Shown here in pieces: positions 47,901-54,799 of a stretch of 64,000 nt of DNA. The translations under genes were made by a program, and so were the position numbers. The stretch lies in contig JACATO010000043.1 of assembly GCA_018389105.1 (NCBI GenBank), forward strand, positions 124,001 to 188,000. The letters run 5' to 3'. The notes beneath the pieces are model-generated. The model saw nothing but the letters and a program-made list of their open reading frames with translations. It was not told the origin of the DNA and ran no database searches. The stretch's first letter is position 1. Every line of letters begins with the position of its first letter. Source of the DNA: Nautilus pompilius (lineage: Eukaryota > Mollusca > Cephalopoda > Nautilida > Nautilidae).

Positions 47901-49614
47901 ACCTGCCCAAGTTTAAAGACCAGCTAGCAAGTGTGGCTAAATCTGTCAAAGATCCACTGCATGAGAGCTCAGAGAAAATCAGCAGCATTTAACTGAAATC
48001 GTAGAAAGCATCTTCAGCCACACATCCGGTTCAAAATGAAACCCTGATACTATATCAAGCAAGATCAAAAAGTTCTGACTGGGATTTATTGTAGTAATGC
48101 CATAATACTTACTAACTATTTGCAGATGTCCCCCTCAAAGTAGTCATCTTCTACACGTATGCACTTATTCAAGTGGTTCTCCAATTTCTAGAAGCACATC
48201 TTATGTTCTTCTTTCAAAATCTGGTGTACAATAATTTCCATATTTGCAATAATAGAGATGATGATCAAATTTCCTCCCTTCCAGTCTTGCTTCATTTTAG
48301 GTTTTCGGGAAGAGAATTAAAAAAAAAAACCTTGTGATGCCAAATATGAGAGGTGTGCCATCATCTGTGAACTGCTTATTTTAGGCATTGCAAAATAGTT
48401 ATGTAGAATGCTGGATTAACTGTTGGACCGTTTTGGGAAAATACATGTTCAAAAAATACTTCCAATTTCATCCATTTTGAATAGTGTCTTCCACTTGGAG
48501 GATTGGTGCTTGGTTTCTACATCAGAACCATACCCAAGTTTCATCACTTATTATAATGTTCCGAAAAAATTCTGGATCATTCATAGTTTGTGTTTTAAAA
48601 TCCTAGTACACAGGGAGCGATCCACCGTTAGCTCATCAGTGAGACAGCAGAGATCCCTAAATCTCCTATAATAATTAACTGCTACAGGCTATAGGAAATG
48701 TTAATTTCTCTGATGATTATCTGCCTGTTGACATGAACCAAACCACAAACAAGACTGACTGAATCGTCTGCATATGAAGCTGCTGATTATCCAAGCTGTG
48801 GGATAATCTTCAAAAGACATTGCACCATCTCTAAATTAAGAAAACATTCAGTAGCACAAGATAGCACCATTTCACCAAACACTGTTCAGTTTGTTTTCCT
48901 TAACTTCCAACAAAATTTTATGCATGCTAGCTGCTCTTGTACATTTACCATCTAGAAATACACCAATGATGACTGTTGGTATGATGCAATCTTACGTTGG
49001 GTAGTGTATCAACACAACTCTCTCTCTCTCTCTGTGTGTGTTGGTGTGTGTGTGTGTGGTGTGTGTGTGAACATTACATATCAGATTTCAGCTAGTAATG
49101 TTGCAACACTAAACTCAGTTTGAAATGTTGCCAGAATTCAAGAAAAAGTATAAAAACATGCATTTCCTGTTTCTAACCATTAAATCTCCAGAACAGTAGT
49201 AGTTCTTTGTAATACTATCAACAATAAAAACCAAAACACAATGTCTCCACACAAGAGGCCTTAATAAAAAAAGAAAAAGATGTGGCTATACCTGCAATCA
49301 GCTTCCTTGTTGTGCTGATTTCCTATATGGGATGCTATCCCATACTAAAACTTCATAACTTAGACTTCAGACTTTATCTACTCTGAACGCAAAGTAGAAT
49401 GAGTTTTCAATACTTTTCTATACTAAAACTATTACCACAATCATATAGTCTGTGCAAGCATAATACCTACCTCCAGAGAACACTTTCTTATTATTGTGGT
49501 CAAAAGCCAGACAAAATATGTTACTACTGTGCTCTCCTTTCATGCTCACTGGCGGTTCCAGATTAGACAGAGCCTTCTCTGTGTTCCACAGCATCACACG
49601 ACGATCATCACCAC
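18144..49614 (-). CDS. DCAF5: DCAF5 (WDR22), WD-repeat substrate receptor for CUL4-DDB1; last eight coding exons, 5' partial
   Basis: DCAF5 is a WD40 substrate receptor of the CUL4-DDB1 (CRL4) ubiquitin ligase. Coding exons in transcript order on the minus strand: 49614-49471, 44844-44808, 32083-31944, 22941-22812, 22189-21976, 20924-20858, 20002-19884, 19388-18144. Borders are GT..AG and phases agree across all junctions (2096 nt, about 698 residues). Family motifs in order: GGDDRRVMLWNTEKA, KGEHSSNIFCLAF, KKVFSGGNDEQVVVHDI, ETLDVFLHKDAVYGL, FASACDDGRILIYDIREP, EPRLLATANAKEGIGLWDIRKP, LLRYGGN, IALRRRMPPVLYNIHS, SCTMKSCCFAGERDQ, YILSGSDDFNLYLWRIPED, LRGHRSIVNQVRFNP, SSGVEKVVKIWSPF. The second WD-type DDB1-docking motif is WDIR; the first is YDIR. 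The N-terminal exons with the first blade were not found up to 64000, so the next intron exceeds 14 kb. Introns are large and full of transposons in the 5' half and compact in the 3' half. Confidence 0.93.
19389..22811 (-). other. DCAF5: DCAF5 short introns (19389-19883, 20003-20857, 20925-21975, 22190-22811)
   Basis: Four introns of 0.5-1.05 kb. They contain homopolymer tracts and AT-rich sequence, and no transposon match was recognised. All have GT..AG ends on the minus strand. Confidence 0.75.
23690..24451 (-). mobile_element. Non-autonomous mariner-type element with decayed DDD core
   Basis: Terminal inverted repeats begin CAGGGTGATTCAGAAATATG (23690) and match the complement of the right end (to 24451). 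Both ends are flanked by TA (23688-23689 and 24452-24453), as expected for Tc1/mariner. Translation on the minus strand around 24035-23865 shows QDGAPPLYHRDGQAFLD, FPGMW and GSPDLIHMDFYLWGILKYS, the DDD-type core of arthropod and other invertebrate mariners. A stop replaces the Gln before the Asp and most of the transposase is missing. About 762 bp in total. It lies in a DCAF5 intron, 67 bp from the Tc1 copy that follows. Confidence 0.85.
24519..26075 (+). mobile_element. Tc1-like transposon, near full length, fish/lamprey-type
   Basis: 1557 bp bounded by CAGGTGCATC / its complement, with flanking TA at 24517-24518 and 26076-26077. The inverted repeats are long, about 205 bp (24519-24725 and 25868-26075). 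They carry a second copy of the terminal motif at their inner ends (AATATTAGAATATT near 24704; complement near 25871), the IR/DR layout of Tc1 elements such as those of fish. The transposase reads on the plus strand (see separate entry). Most of the protein is still readable, and the repeats differ from each other at a modest level, so the insertion is old but not ancient. It is located in the DCAF5 intron 22942-31943. Confidence 0.92.
24805..25800 (+). pseudogene. Tc1-family transposase, frameshifted
   Basis: Starts MGKTADLTIVQKTLIDTLHK and ends HAKGAPTKY, the standard ends of one well-known Tc1 family in fishes and lampreys. Two frame changes break it: near 24950-25010 (between the first helix-turn-helix, ending about SAVSKHIHGQL, and SRFENLGELHKEW) and near 25300-25310 (after GNQGPTVWR). 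Visible parts: paired-like DNA-binding domain (first ~100 residues), FSDESKF with the first catalytic Asp, VMIWGAMSS, FQQDLAPAH with the second Asp, and SPDLNPIDSLW, where Tc1 proteins have Glu (NPIE.LW). The third catalytic residue is therefore Asp here. It is not expected to be active. Confidence 0.9.
26817..26867. repeat. Imperfect palindrome able to form a hairpin
   Basis: Left arm AACTGTTTTGCTGCTAAGGCC and right arm GGCCTGCAGCAGCGAAACAGTT pair with one G-T type and a few other mismatches around a short ACAATGTG-like loop. It ends 9 bp before the TA of the next Tc1-like element. It may be a small foldback element or a chance host hairpin. Confidence 0.5.
26879..28221 (+). mobile_element. 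Second Tc1/mariner-type element, internally deleted
   Basis: Ends begin CAGCGGTGTGCAAAAGTCTT (26879) and are mirrored at 28221; flanking TA at 26877-26878 and 28222-28223. A related motif, GTGCAAAAGTGTTACAT, recurs at about 27084 and, inverted, at 28003-28024 (TGCAACACTTTTGCACACGTG), so the element has an IR/DR structure with repeats of roughly 200 bp. It is 1343 bp long, shorter than complete relatives because parts of the transposase gene are missing. The interior is richer in CpG than the surrounding intron, which fits a younger insertion than its neighbours. Confidence 0.87.
27233..27945 (+). pseudogene. Tc1-type transposase remnant lacking first Asp region and C-terminal catalytic end
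   Basis: Frame 27233-27690 has the DNA-binding half: IPEQRATIVRMKEDGE, then a helix-turn-helix with NQSTISRILKRWKADG, SKSRGGRPRKT, and HLIHMGLFRRLAQKKPF. It is followed by the Tc1 hallmark HWTMAQWS. The FSDES segment expected next is missing. After a frame change, 27691-27945 has SAMVLGCF, TTIYQQDNAPIHTARSV (second Asp) and LLDWLAQSPDL. Directly after SPDL the sequence passes into the subterminal repeat, so the NPIE segment with the third acidic residue is gone. The element could only move with help. Confidence 0.87.
28826..29272 (-). repeat. tRNA-derived SINE
   Basis: On the minus strand: A-box-like TTTGGCTCAGGGGTGGCTGG (complement of 29220-29239), then B-box-like GAGTTTGAATCCTGG (complement of 29193-29207), about 30 nt apart as in tRNA-like heads. 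A central domain, GGGTTTCTTCAGAGCAGTCC (complement of about 29134-29153), is shared with the relic at 840-985. The body continues towards 28980. The 3' end is uncertain. This is the best-preserved SINE in the window. Confidence 0.65.
30295..31257 (+). mobile_element. pogo/Tigger-type (POGK-like) transposon relic
   Basis: The right end CTTATAATCCGGAGATTACGG is followed by TA (31258-31259). A weaker mirrored left end, CCCTAAAATCCG, starts at 30295 after TA (30293-30294). Inside, on the plus strand, are YTNAFKLEVVKFAEENG (about 30440, psq-type helix-turn-helix), RYKSTYYHN, FMRRKRLYQ, then ISQKLSKDFKEKLNNFQKF and NMDEVLLAFDIPMNKTIDNK (about 30746-30915), the start of the DDE domain. Stops and frame changes are frequent and the rest of the catalytic domain is absent. 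The family assignment rests on the KLPKDFE..LL.FQ / NMDET.L.FD.P pattern of POGK-like transposases. Confidence 0.72.
30746..30988 (+). pseudogene. Fragment of POGK-like transposase DDE domain
   Basis: 80 open codons with SKDFKEKLNNFQKFVV and INNMDEVLLAFDIPMNK. The Asp in NMDE is the first catalytic residue of the family. The frame ends where the second Asp region should follow. Not a host gene. Confidence 0.65.
32917..32958. repeat. (TG)n microsatellite
   Basis: Nearly pure TG run, interrupted once by TTGGG, in a DCAF5 intron. Confidence 0.9.
35885..35937. repeat. (GA)n microsatellite
   Basis: GA repeat with two interruptions (GCGA and GAAGAG). Confidence 0.9.
36276..37140 (+). mobile_element. 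Non-LTR retrotransposon relic, RTE-like APE endonuclease domain
   Basis: Pieces in the plus direction follow the order of the endonuclease found in RTE-type elements, often annotated as craniofacial-development-protein-2-like. NVRSIFHSQKLPKSFKD (about 36387) corresponds to the N.RTL...GKL start. DMNGKIKNNNEW and IMGKHNVGKSTNSGERLI (36774-36880) correspond to the GD.NAKVG...I.G.HG.G..NENGERL region. KGADAESDH, then LKKL (36945-37010), corresponds to the catalytic SDH. Many stops and frame shifts; the reverse transcriptase part was not found downstream. It is a dead copy in a DCAF5 intron. Confidence 0.7.
38245..38650. promoter_or_regulatory. Local CpG-rich island inside DCAF5 intron, possible promoter
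   Basis: About 24 CpG dinucleotides in about 405 bp by eye, against about 4 in the next 400 bp. GC content is near one half, much above the intron background. A CCAAT box on the minus strand (complement of 38400-38404, in GGCCAATGGGCG context) is present. No coding exon of DCAF5 falls here and no transposon match was seen. In a genome with depleted CpG this often marks an unmethylated promoter: an internal DCAF5 start or an unannotated transcript. Function is inferred only. Confidence 0.4.
40190..42010 (-). mobile_element. Non-LTR retroelement relic with CCHC and restriction-like endonuclease end
   Basis: On the minus strand, in order: KPIKWGQNNLLIPSLKAFMDD (about 41880-41825; AFMDD is the reverse-transcriptase catalytic box), then LISWC. 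A C-terminal region follows near 40956-41040 with the pattern KAV.Q...G.W..W. Next comes a zinc knuckle with C-x2-C-x7-H-x4-C spacing in CIPCVEKNTLDHVLLSC (about 40850-40785). After that come SESKASFVIELTM (about 40460-40420) and EVGARGFLSSSLY (about 40320-40280), which resemble the ELT.....E and VG.RGF....L steps at the end of this family. The knuckle plus ELT end is the layout of R2-like (restriction-like endonuclease) elements. Frameshifts and stops throughout. The 5' part beyond about 42010 is not recognised. Confidence 0.68.
42010..44807 (-). other. DCAF5: DCAF5 intron, remainder; nothing named
   Basis: AT-rich sequence with no transposon end or protein I can name. Weak protein-like stretches occur near 42840-43110 on both strands, without a domain match. 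Confidence 0.5.
44945..45060 (+). repeat. tRNA-like SINE relic
   Basis: A-box-like TTGTAGAGTGGTAATGC (44963-44979) is followed by B-box-like GCTTGAGTTCTACTTG (44994-45009), then a T-rich stretch. The layout resembles a tRNA head. Located 100 bp upstream, in transcript direction, of a short DCAF5 exon. Confidence 0.45.
46465..47675 (+). mobile_element. Tigger (pogo superfamily) transposon, internally deleted but with intact ends
   Basis: The inverted repeat CAGTGCAACCTCACTTATCC starts at 46465 and is mirrored at 47675 with one mismatch over about 22 bp. TA flanks both ends (46463-46464 and 47676-47677). CAGT.CAACCTC..TATCCGA is the signature of Tigger elements. At 1211 bp it is about half a full copy: the DDE catalytic region is gone. 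The single open frame inside is uninterrupted (next entry), CpG content is high and the ends match well, all signs of a fairly recent insertion. It could be mobilised by a full-length relative. Confidence 0.9.
46749..47210 (+). CDS. Tigger-derived ORF: helix-turn-helix head joined to acidic tail, no DDE domain
   Basis: 153 residues from MSDRSLKRKRNVLSLDDKVK to a C-terminal QSIKTFFKPV. An in-frame Met lies 8 codons upstream at 46725; I chose the downstream start because MSDRS is the usual family start. Residues 1-50 are the first CENP-B/psq helix-turn-helix (KVKILKRLDSG, YGVGRSTITDI). At about residue 50 it jumps to the family's C-terminal tail (EEWCEIDRDFD, LIDQEI, an acidic stretch SESDSDDE, ALCWLE, LRSLREKAAGK). 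The second HTH and the whole catalytic domain are deleted in frame. QSIKTFFK fits the PCNA-interacting box Q-x-x-I-x-x-F-F, a feature reported for pogo transposase. It may be expressed as a repressor or may be simply not yet decayed. Confidence 0.75.
   Translation: MSDRSLKRKRNVLSLDDKVKILKRLDSGAVAARLAEGYGVGRSTITDIEEWCEIDRDFDACQQLIDQEIIHSVTGDPSSESDSDDEPSPDNANPVPSNAEAADIMDKALCWLEADNDAEPMHLSILRSLREKAAGKRLSNLKPQSIKTFFKPV
48060..49015 (-). mobile_element. mariner relic, FLJ37770/GVQW3-type
   Basis: Minus-strand fragments follow this transposase: CLTDELTVDRSL (about 48640-48610), IISDETWVW (about 48555-48525, first catalytic Asp), VETKHQSSKWKT (about 48515-48480), then KLENHLNKCIRVEDDYFEGD (about 48190-48125), its C-terminal end (family pattern W..C....GDYFEGD). 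The middle, including the second and third Asp segments, is decayed or deleted. TCAAAAAGTTCTGACTGGG at 48065 resembles the family's terminal repeat; the other end is not clear. Confidence 0.7.
49019..49069. repeat. Compound (TC)n(TG)n microsatellite
   Basis: CTCTCTCTCTCTCTCT followed by GTGTGTGTT and further GTGTGTG blocks, just beyond the mariner relic. Confidence 0.9.
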
Positions 49615-52600
49615 CTGTAATAAGGAGAATTGCTAATCAAGCAGCAGCCTTGAGCAGAATCTTATACGACGCCAAAGTTTAGGTATCTATAAAATAAGCA
49701 AATGCGGCTGAGAAACGGAAAATGAACGGCAGCAGCACTATCATGTCATCTCTGAAGTTATCCTTCCTGCTACCTATGGCGGCTCATAAAAAAGCCACCA
49801 CTAGAAGTTACCCCATGGTTCAGTGGCATTTAGCTGACAAGCATAAGGCACCTCTAGCTGTGTTTCACTTTATGTACTGACAATTTAGAAAATAATTTCA
49901 ATTCTAATTTTTGCAATTCAGGCTGAGCGCTACAGAGGATTGTGCATTTTTCAGGGTGTTTAAGAAACCACGTGTAACAAAGATGGAAGAAACTTTTCTG
50001 AAGGAAAATATTTTTATTAGGCATGAACCCTCCAACTTTACTTGTGTTTCCTAGAACTATGAACACGTTTTATTAGTCAAGTGCCAAAAAAGAAAAAGGA
50101 AAGAAAGAAAAAAAGCAGCTTATACTTACACCTAAGCACAAAAGGACTCTTAGAGCACGTGGCCCAGAAAATTTATCTAAGTACCGCACGTGATGTATAT
50201 TGATCTAGTTCTTTAACTATGGAAGCCAAGTCAGCTGAAATACCTGGAATTTTGTATAGCAAAAAAACATATCTTTCGTAATTACCTTGTTTCTGCCACA
50301 TGGCTTGCATTACACATACGAAGAAAAAAAAAATCAAACTATCATTAAGAGCCAATCAGGTAGTTTGAACTGTATAAGCCATCCCAAATTTTAAAAAATA
50401 CATTTATGCTGGTAAATCTGCATAATACTTTCACTTTTGCTTCATATTCAGATAACCATCTTCATGCTTAAGTTAAATGAGATGGAAAGTTTTAGCAAAA
50501 AGATCAATTCTTATGGTTTTAGGGTAGCCAAATCTTGATCTTACGTAAACTTTGAAGATAAAGATAAGCAGTTTTAGCAAATGTTTTGTTAAGGCAGACA
50601 CACTAAGATAAATTACAGCATTTCTGCATCAGAATTACAATGAACCAGAAATAGTTATCGCTGAGCCTGTTAAACGTTATAGCATCTTAATGTTTCAATG
50701 CTGGGCTCCAGTCTGAGAGCAAAGACAGACAGAAGAATCAGAACAATGGGAATTCTGAAGAAAAACGTAAAGACAAATACTGAAATATATACATATTGTT
50801 ACAGGCAGTAAATGAACATAGCTCATGAAGATGCAAGTAACAAAAGATTATTATTACTGTAGCTTAAAAACTTTCGTAAAATGTGCGAAGTAGACATTAC
50901 AAACATTCTACTAAAACAAATACTTAATCTTCTCATGACATTAACCCTAACCTCTGCATATGCCCTTTCCAAATGCAAAACATTATTTATACTTGAGTAT
51001 CTTTTGGAACAATAAGTAGTAGTTCTGTCCATTTTCATCTACAATGTATAAATCCAGCAAAACTGTCCATCACCAAAGAAAAATAAATTGGTAAAAAACA
51101 TTAACATGCAATATCACTTCAACAGCAAAACACACATCTGACAAGTTATGATATAAAGCAAACAGCAGAAGCAATTACTACAGCAGCCCATTCACTTTTT
51201 AAAATGAATTAGCATAATCAATAATACAACATTTAAAAAAAAAAAAAAACTGCTGTGTTCCAGCTAAACAAAATTTTCCTGAATTATCTCATCGTTATTG
51301 GTCTGAAAACAAAGGCATATATTTCACATGGAAAATTAAAGTGTACAAAATCCTAATTTTAGTGATTATTATAAAATAAGCTAATTACATCCATGAACAA
51401 ATGCAAAATGGCATCTTTCATTTCTCAGAATAACTCCTGACCCTCATACTTTGTGGACTGAGCATTCTGCTAATTAATTTATCAAAATAATCAGATGTTA
51501 TAACAGTCTGGGTTTCTGAAATATATTGCCATAGCTGTCACGTTGCATGGCTTCATTGATTTTATATTCCTATAGATTTTGCTCCACACAAAGTCACCGA
51601 CGTTGTCGACTGGTCTGCCAGCCACATGTTTGCAAAACATTTTGCTATTTCTTGCTTTCAATTAAAATAGTTCAGAAATTTCCCCATTACCACAGTAGTA
51701 GAAACCAATGGATAATAAATTGGTCTGTTAGTTAGTTCTCTTATTACCAAATACAGTAATGGAAAATGCCAGAACTAATCCTATTTTCTGTAAATAACAA
51801 ATACGTTTAGGGCCTTTGTTTTGTCAAAAGAAATCTAGACTAAGTCACATACCAAGGTGGAAGATTGTGACCGTGTCCCTTAGCTATTGCTTTTTTCTAG
51901 GCTGTAAATATCTCTAGGTCTATTCAAACCAAAGCTGTCATAAATCATTGCTTTATGGCTAGAACAATACTCTAGATTCAGAAAGTGCTAACCAGCCCAA
52001 CACAAAATGAATGCTGTTGTGATCTATAATACTGATAATATACTGGTCAGTTCTGTGTTACTCTTTTATCCTGTCTCTTTCGCTACAATTTACTCCAGTG
52101 AGTATTCTTCTTTGCAATGGTCATCTTTATTTATTAGCATGTTATTTCTTGTTTAATCCTCCATGTTAAATACATAGCAATTCTTGTTGCAAGACTAGTT
52201 TGCTCTGACCTAGCCATGTCTACTAAAGCCAGCAGATTGCTGATGATGAGGAGCCCGATTTGATGCCAATTCTTGCAGAAATCACTCTTGAGAAATAATT
52301 TTATAGCATGTCTTTGCTTTTATGCTGTCATCAATTTTTGAAGTTACTTGACTGGTCCTTCGTGTAGATAACAGGTGAATCCAACATCACCAGCATATTA
52401 ACTGGCTTGTTCCTCAGATATTTATTGCCTTAATATGTAGTATAGCAGTTTCAAAAAAGCCAAAAATGGCTATTTTGGCAAATCCATCATCCAAGTTAAA
52501 ATAAATGACTGCGTTTGTAATTGTTCATAGATGTAATTTGTTCATTCACGCTTTGACCTGAAAACTTTTGCCTTCCCTGCAAATATGTCTTTGCTTCAAA

Positions 52601-53640
52601 CTGTCCTGCGGTAGTGCGCACATGTATACATTTAAAAAAACCTATGCAACATCATCATTTAGATTTCTTTCTTGGAACCTGACCTTATACATTTGCACAG
52701 ATGTTGCAGTGTGTAATGAGTTTTTTAAAAAATAAGAAAGGTGAACTTATCAAGGAAATGTCAGAGCAATCCAAGGGGTGGTTTCAGGTCATACCTGATA
52801 TTGTTGGCACCTGTGACTCAGGCATCAACAACCATCACAAAACCTGTTAAGTAGTCATGTGCCAATCACCAATAAATCAGCCTATTAGCAAACCTCATAA
52901 AGGAATTTTTAGTCTACTCCTACTGGAAAGCAAGAGAGCCATTTCCATACATAGAGCATCATCACAAGCAGAACAAATAAATAGGTCTCAAGAGCTTGCC
53001 CTATTTTCTACTGGGATGTGTGTGTATATAAAGCTTCATGTCTCCAAATTTTATTCAGTTGCCCAAAATCTTAATAAACATTTATTTTTAATGGAAATTA
53101 GAGTAGAAACACTCTGGATCGATGATCAGTTCTCTTAAACTTATGATATATCGTAATATTCTGCCACTTTACTGGAAAGTAAAATAACAAATAAAAATAC
53201 ATACAGATACACGGACTTTGGAAAATAGTTAAAAGCTGGTTGAAATCAAAGGTGATCATTGCATGGAGTGCCTATATTGTATTGCTTTATTATAAGAATA
53301 TTTTCTTGTAATATGAGGTTATATACATCAATTTTTTTAAAATAAAAATATATCTAAAACCCTTTTTAAATTATGAAATATGCACGTTTTTTCATATTCA
53401 AATGTAAGCAACCAGTACAATATTAAAATCTGATCTTCATGATATAAAAGCCTAATTATTAATTCTTAGTAATATTATGTTGACTGATCAGAAATTGCTA
53501 ATTCAAGTAGTTGTCCTTTAAACTATTAACAGGGTAAGTGATCGAGCTGCCACTGTCATCCCGTTTCTCTAATGAACAATACACAACTCGGGTACTATGT
53601 GAAGTATAAGGGACAATGTTGGGAGTTGGCTTCTACCTAG
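49615..53640 (-). other. DCAF5: DCAF5 upstream intron, first part; nothing recognised
   Basis: About 4 kb of AT-rich sequence, with poly-A runs (50325-50334, 51235-51249). No exon with the missing N-terminal DCAF5 blade and no transposon protein could be identified on either strand. Confidence 0.6.
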
Positions 53641-53649
53641 GAAAGGTAA

Positions 53650-54760
53650 ACAATATTGTTTTTCCTGCAGCCGGAGCTGATAACCGCAATAGCCTTTGTG
53701 CTAGTGGCACTACAATACAGTGAATCATGGGTTGTCAAAGAACACGTGTATTGTGGTTGGTCATTGATTTTTAAAATGACTACTGGTGTTGGTCAGTTTT
53801 TTCAGTTGCTGCTTAGCAGAGAAATTAGGAATTGGAACTGCATCAAGCTGACCACTGACATACTGTCCATTAGAGATATTTTAGCGGTAGAGATATCTTC
53901 AGAAATTGCTTTGTAAGAAATTATTTTGTGATTGAAAGATTCCATCAAAGCTAAATGCAAACCCTGCAATAAAGAGATCTCTCAACATGGAAAAACTGAG
54001 GAGACATTTATAACTACCAACATGATAAACCATTTAAGGGTGAAACATGTCACCAAATACAATGCAGAAATGCTACAGTAGGGGGGAAAAAAAAATAAAA
54101 AGACCAACACTTGTTGATGCAAAAACAGAAAGAACCCAGGTCGGGCTGCAGTAATTGGATCACCAGAGATTCTTGAGCCATAGCCAAAACAAAATACGAG
54201 ATGATTACTGCTAATTTACAAACTTACCCATTTGTAAACAACATTGGATTTAGAAAGCTATTCAATCACTTGTCTCCTTCTAACTATAATATGCCACAGT
54301 GATACCAGATACGTACGGTGCTGTTTTCCAAGAAATCTAAAAGATGCTACACGACAAAATAACAAGAATAGCATCGATTTCAGACATTTAGACAGCTATT
54401 AATACTGAAACATTACTTCTTAGTACGACCAGTCATTAGCCAACACCAGATTTTGAGTTACATGAAGTCATCCTAAACCTGGTTCCATTTCCAAAATCGC
54501 ACAGAGCCAACCACACAAGTGTGCAAACTCCGGCTGGTTTGAAGATGGTGAAGGATATTTGGCCCTTGGGAACAATCTTGCTAACATGGTTGCTGAAAAC
54601 CAGATTATCATCATTATCTTGTCTTATCCATACAGTACAACTATGCATTAATAATGCTATATTTATCCAATGAGCAGTAATTTCATATAAATTAAGAGAT
54701 AATTGACCATTTCCACTATCCTTCTGCTGCTTCACAATAGCTAAGAGGCCTTCAGGAACA
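53650..54760 (+). mobile_element. hAT-type transposon relic with BED zinc finger (ZBED-like)
   Basis: Plus-strand translation at about 53946-54080 gives KAKCKPCNKEISQHGKTEE then INHLRVKH, a BED finger (C-x2-C ... H-x4-H) in the form typical of ZBED-like hAT proteins. About 150 nt downstream, KTYPFVNNIGFRKLFNHLSP (about 54219-54280) matches the transposase step PF..VE..GF..L...L.P. Further decayed pieces run to about 54760. Stops and shifts throughout. Ends and target duplication were not found. Confidence 0.65.
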
Positions 54761-54799
54761 ACTGAAGGTCCCCAAACACAGGGTTTTGCATAAAGTATT

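Noticed and set aside
52080..52500. Protein-like minus-strand fragments resembling a DNA transposon
   Set aside because: Match too loose and stop-ridden to name a family.
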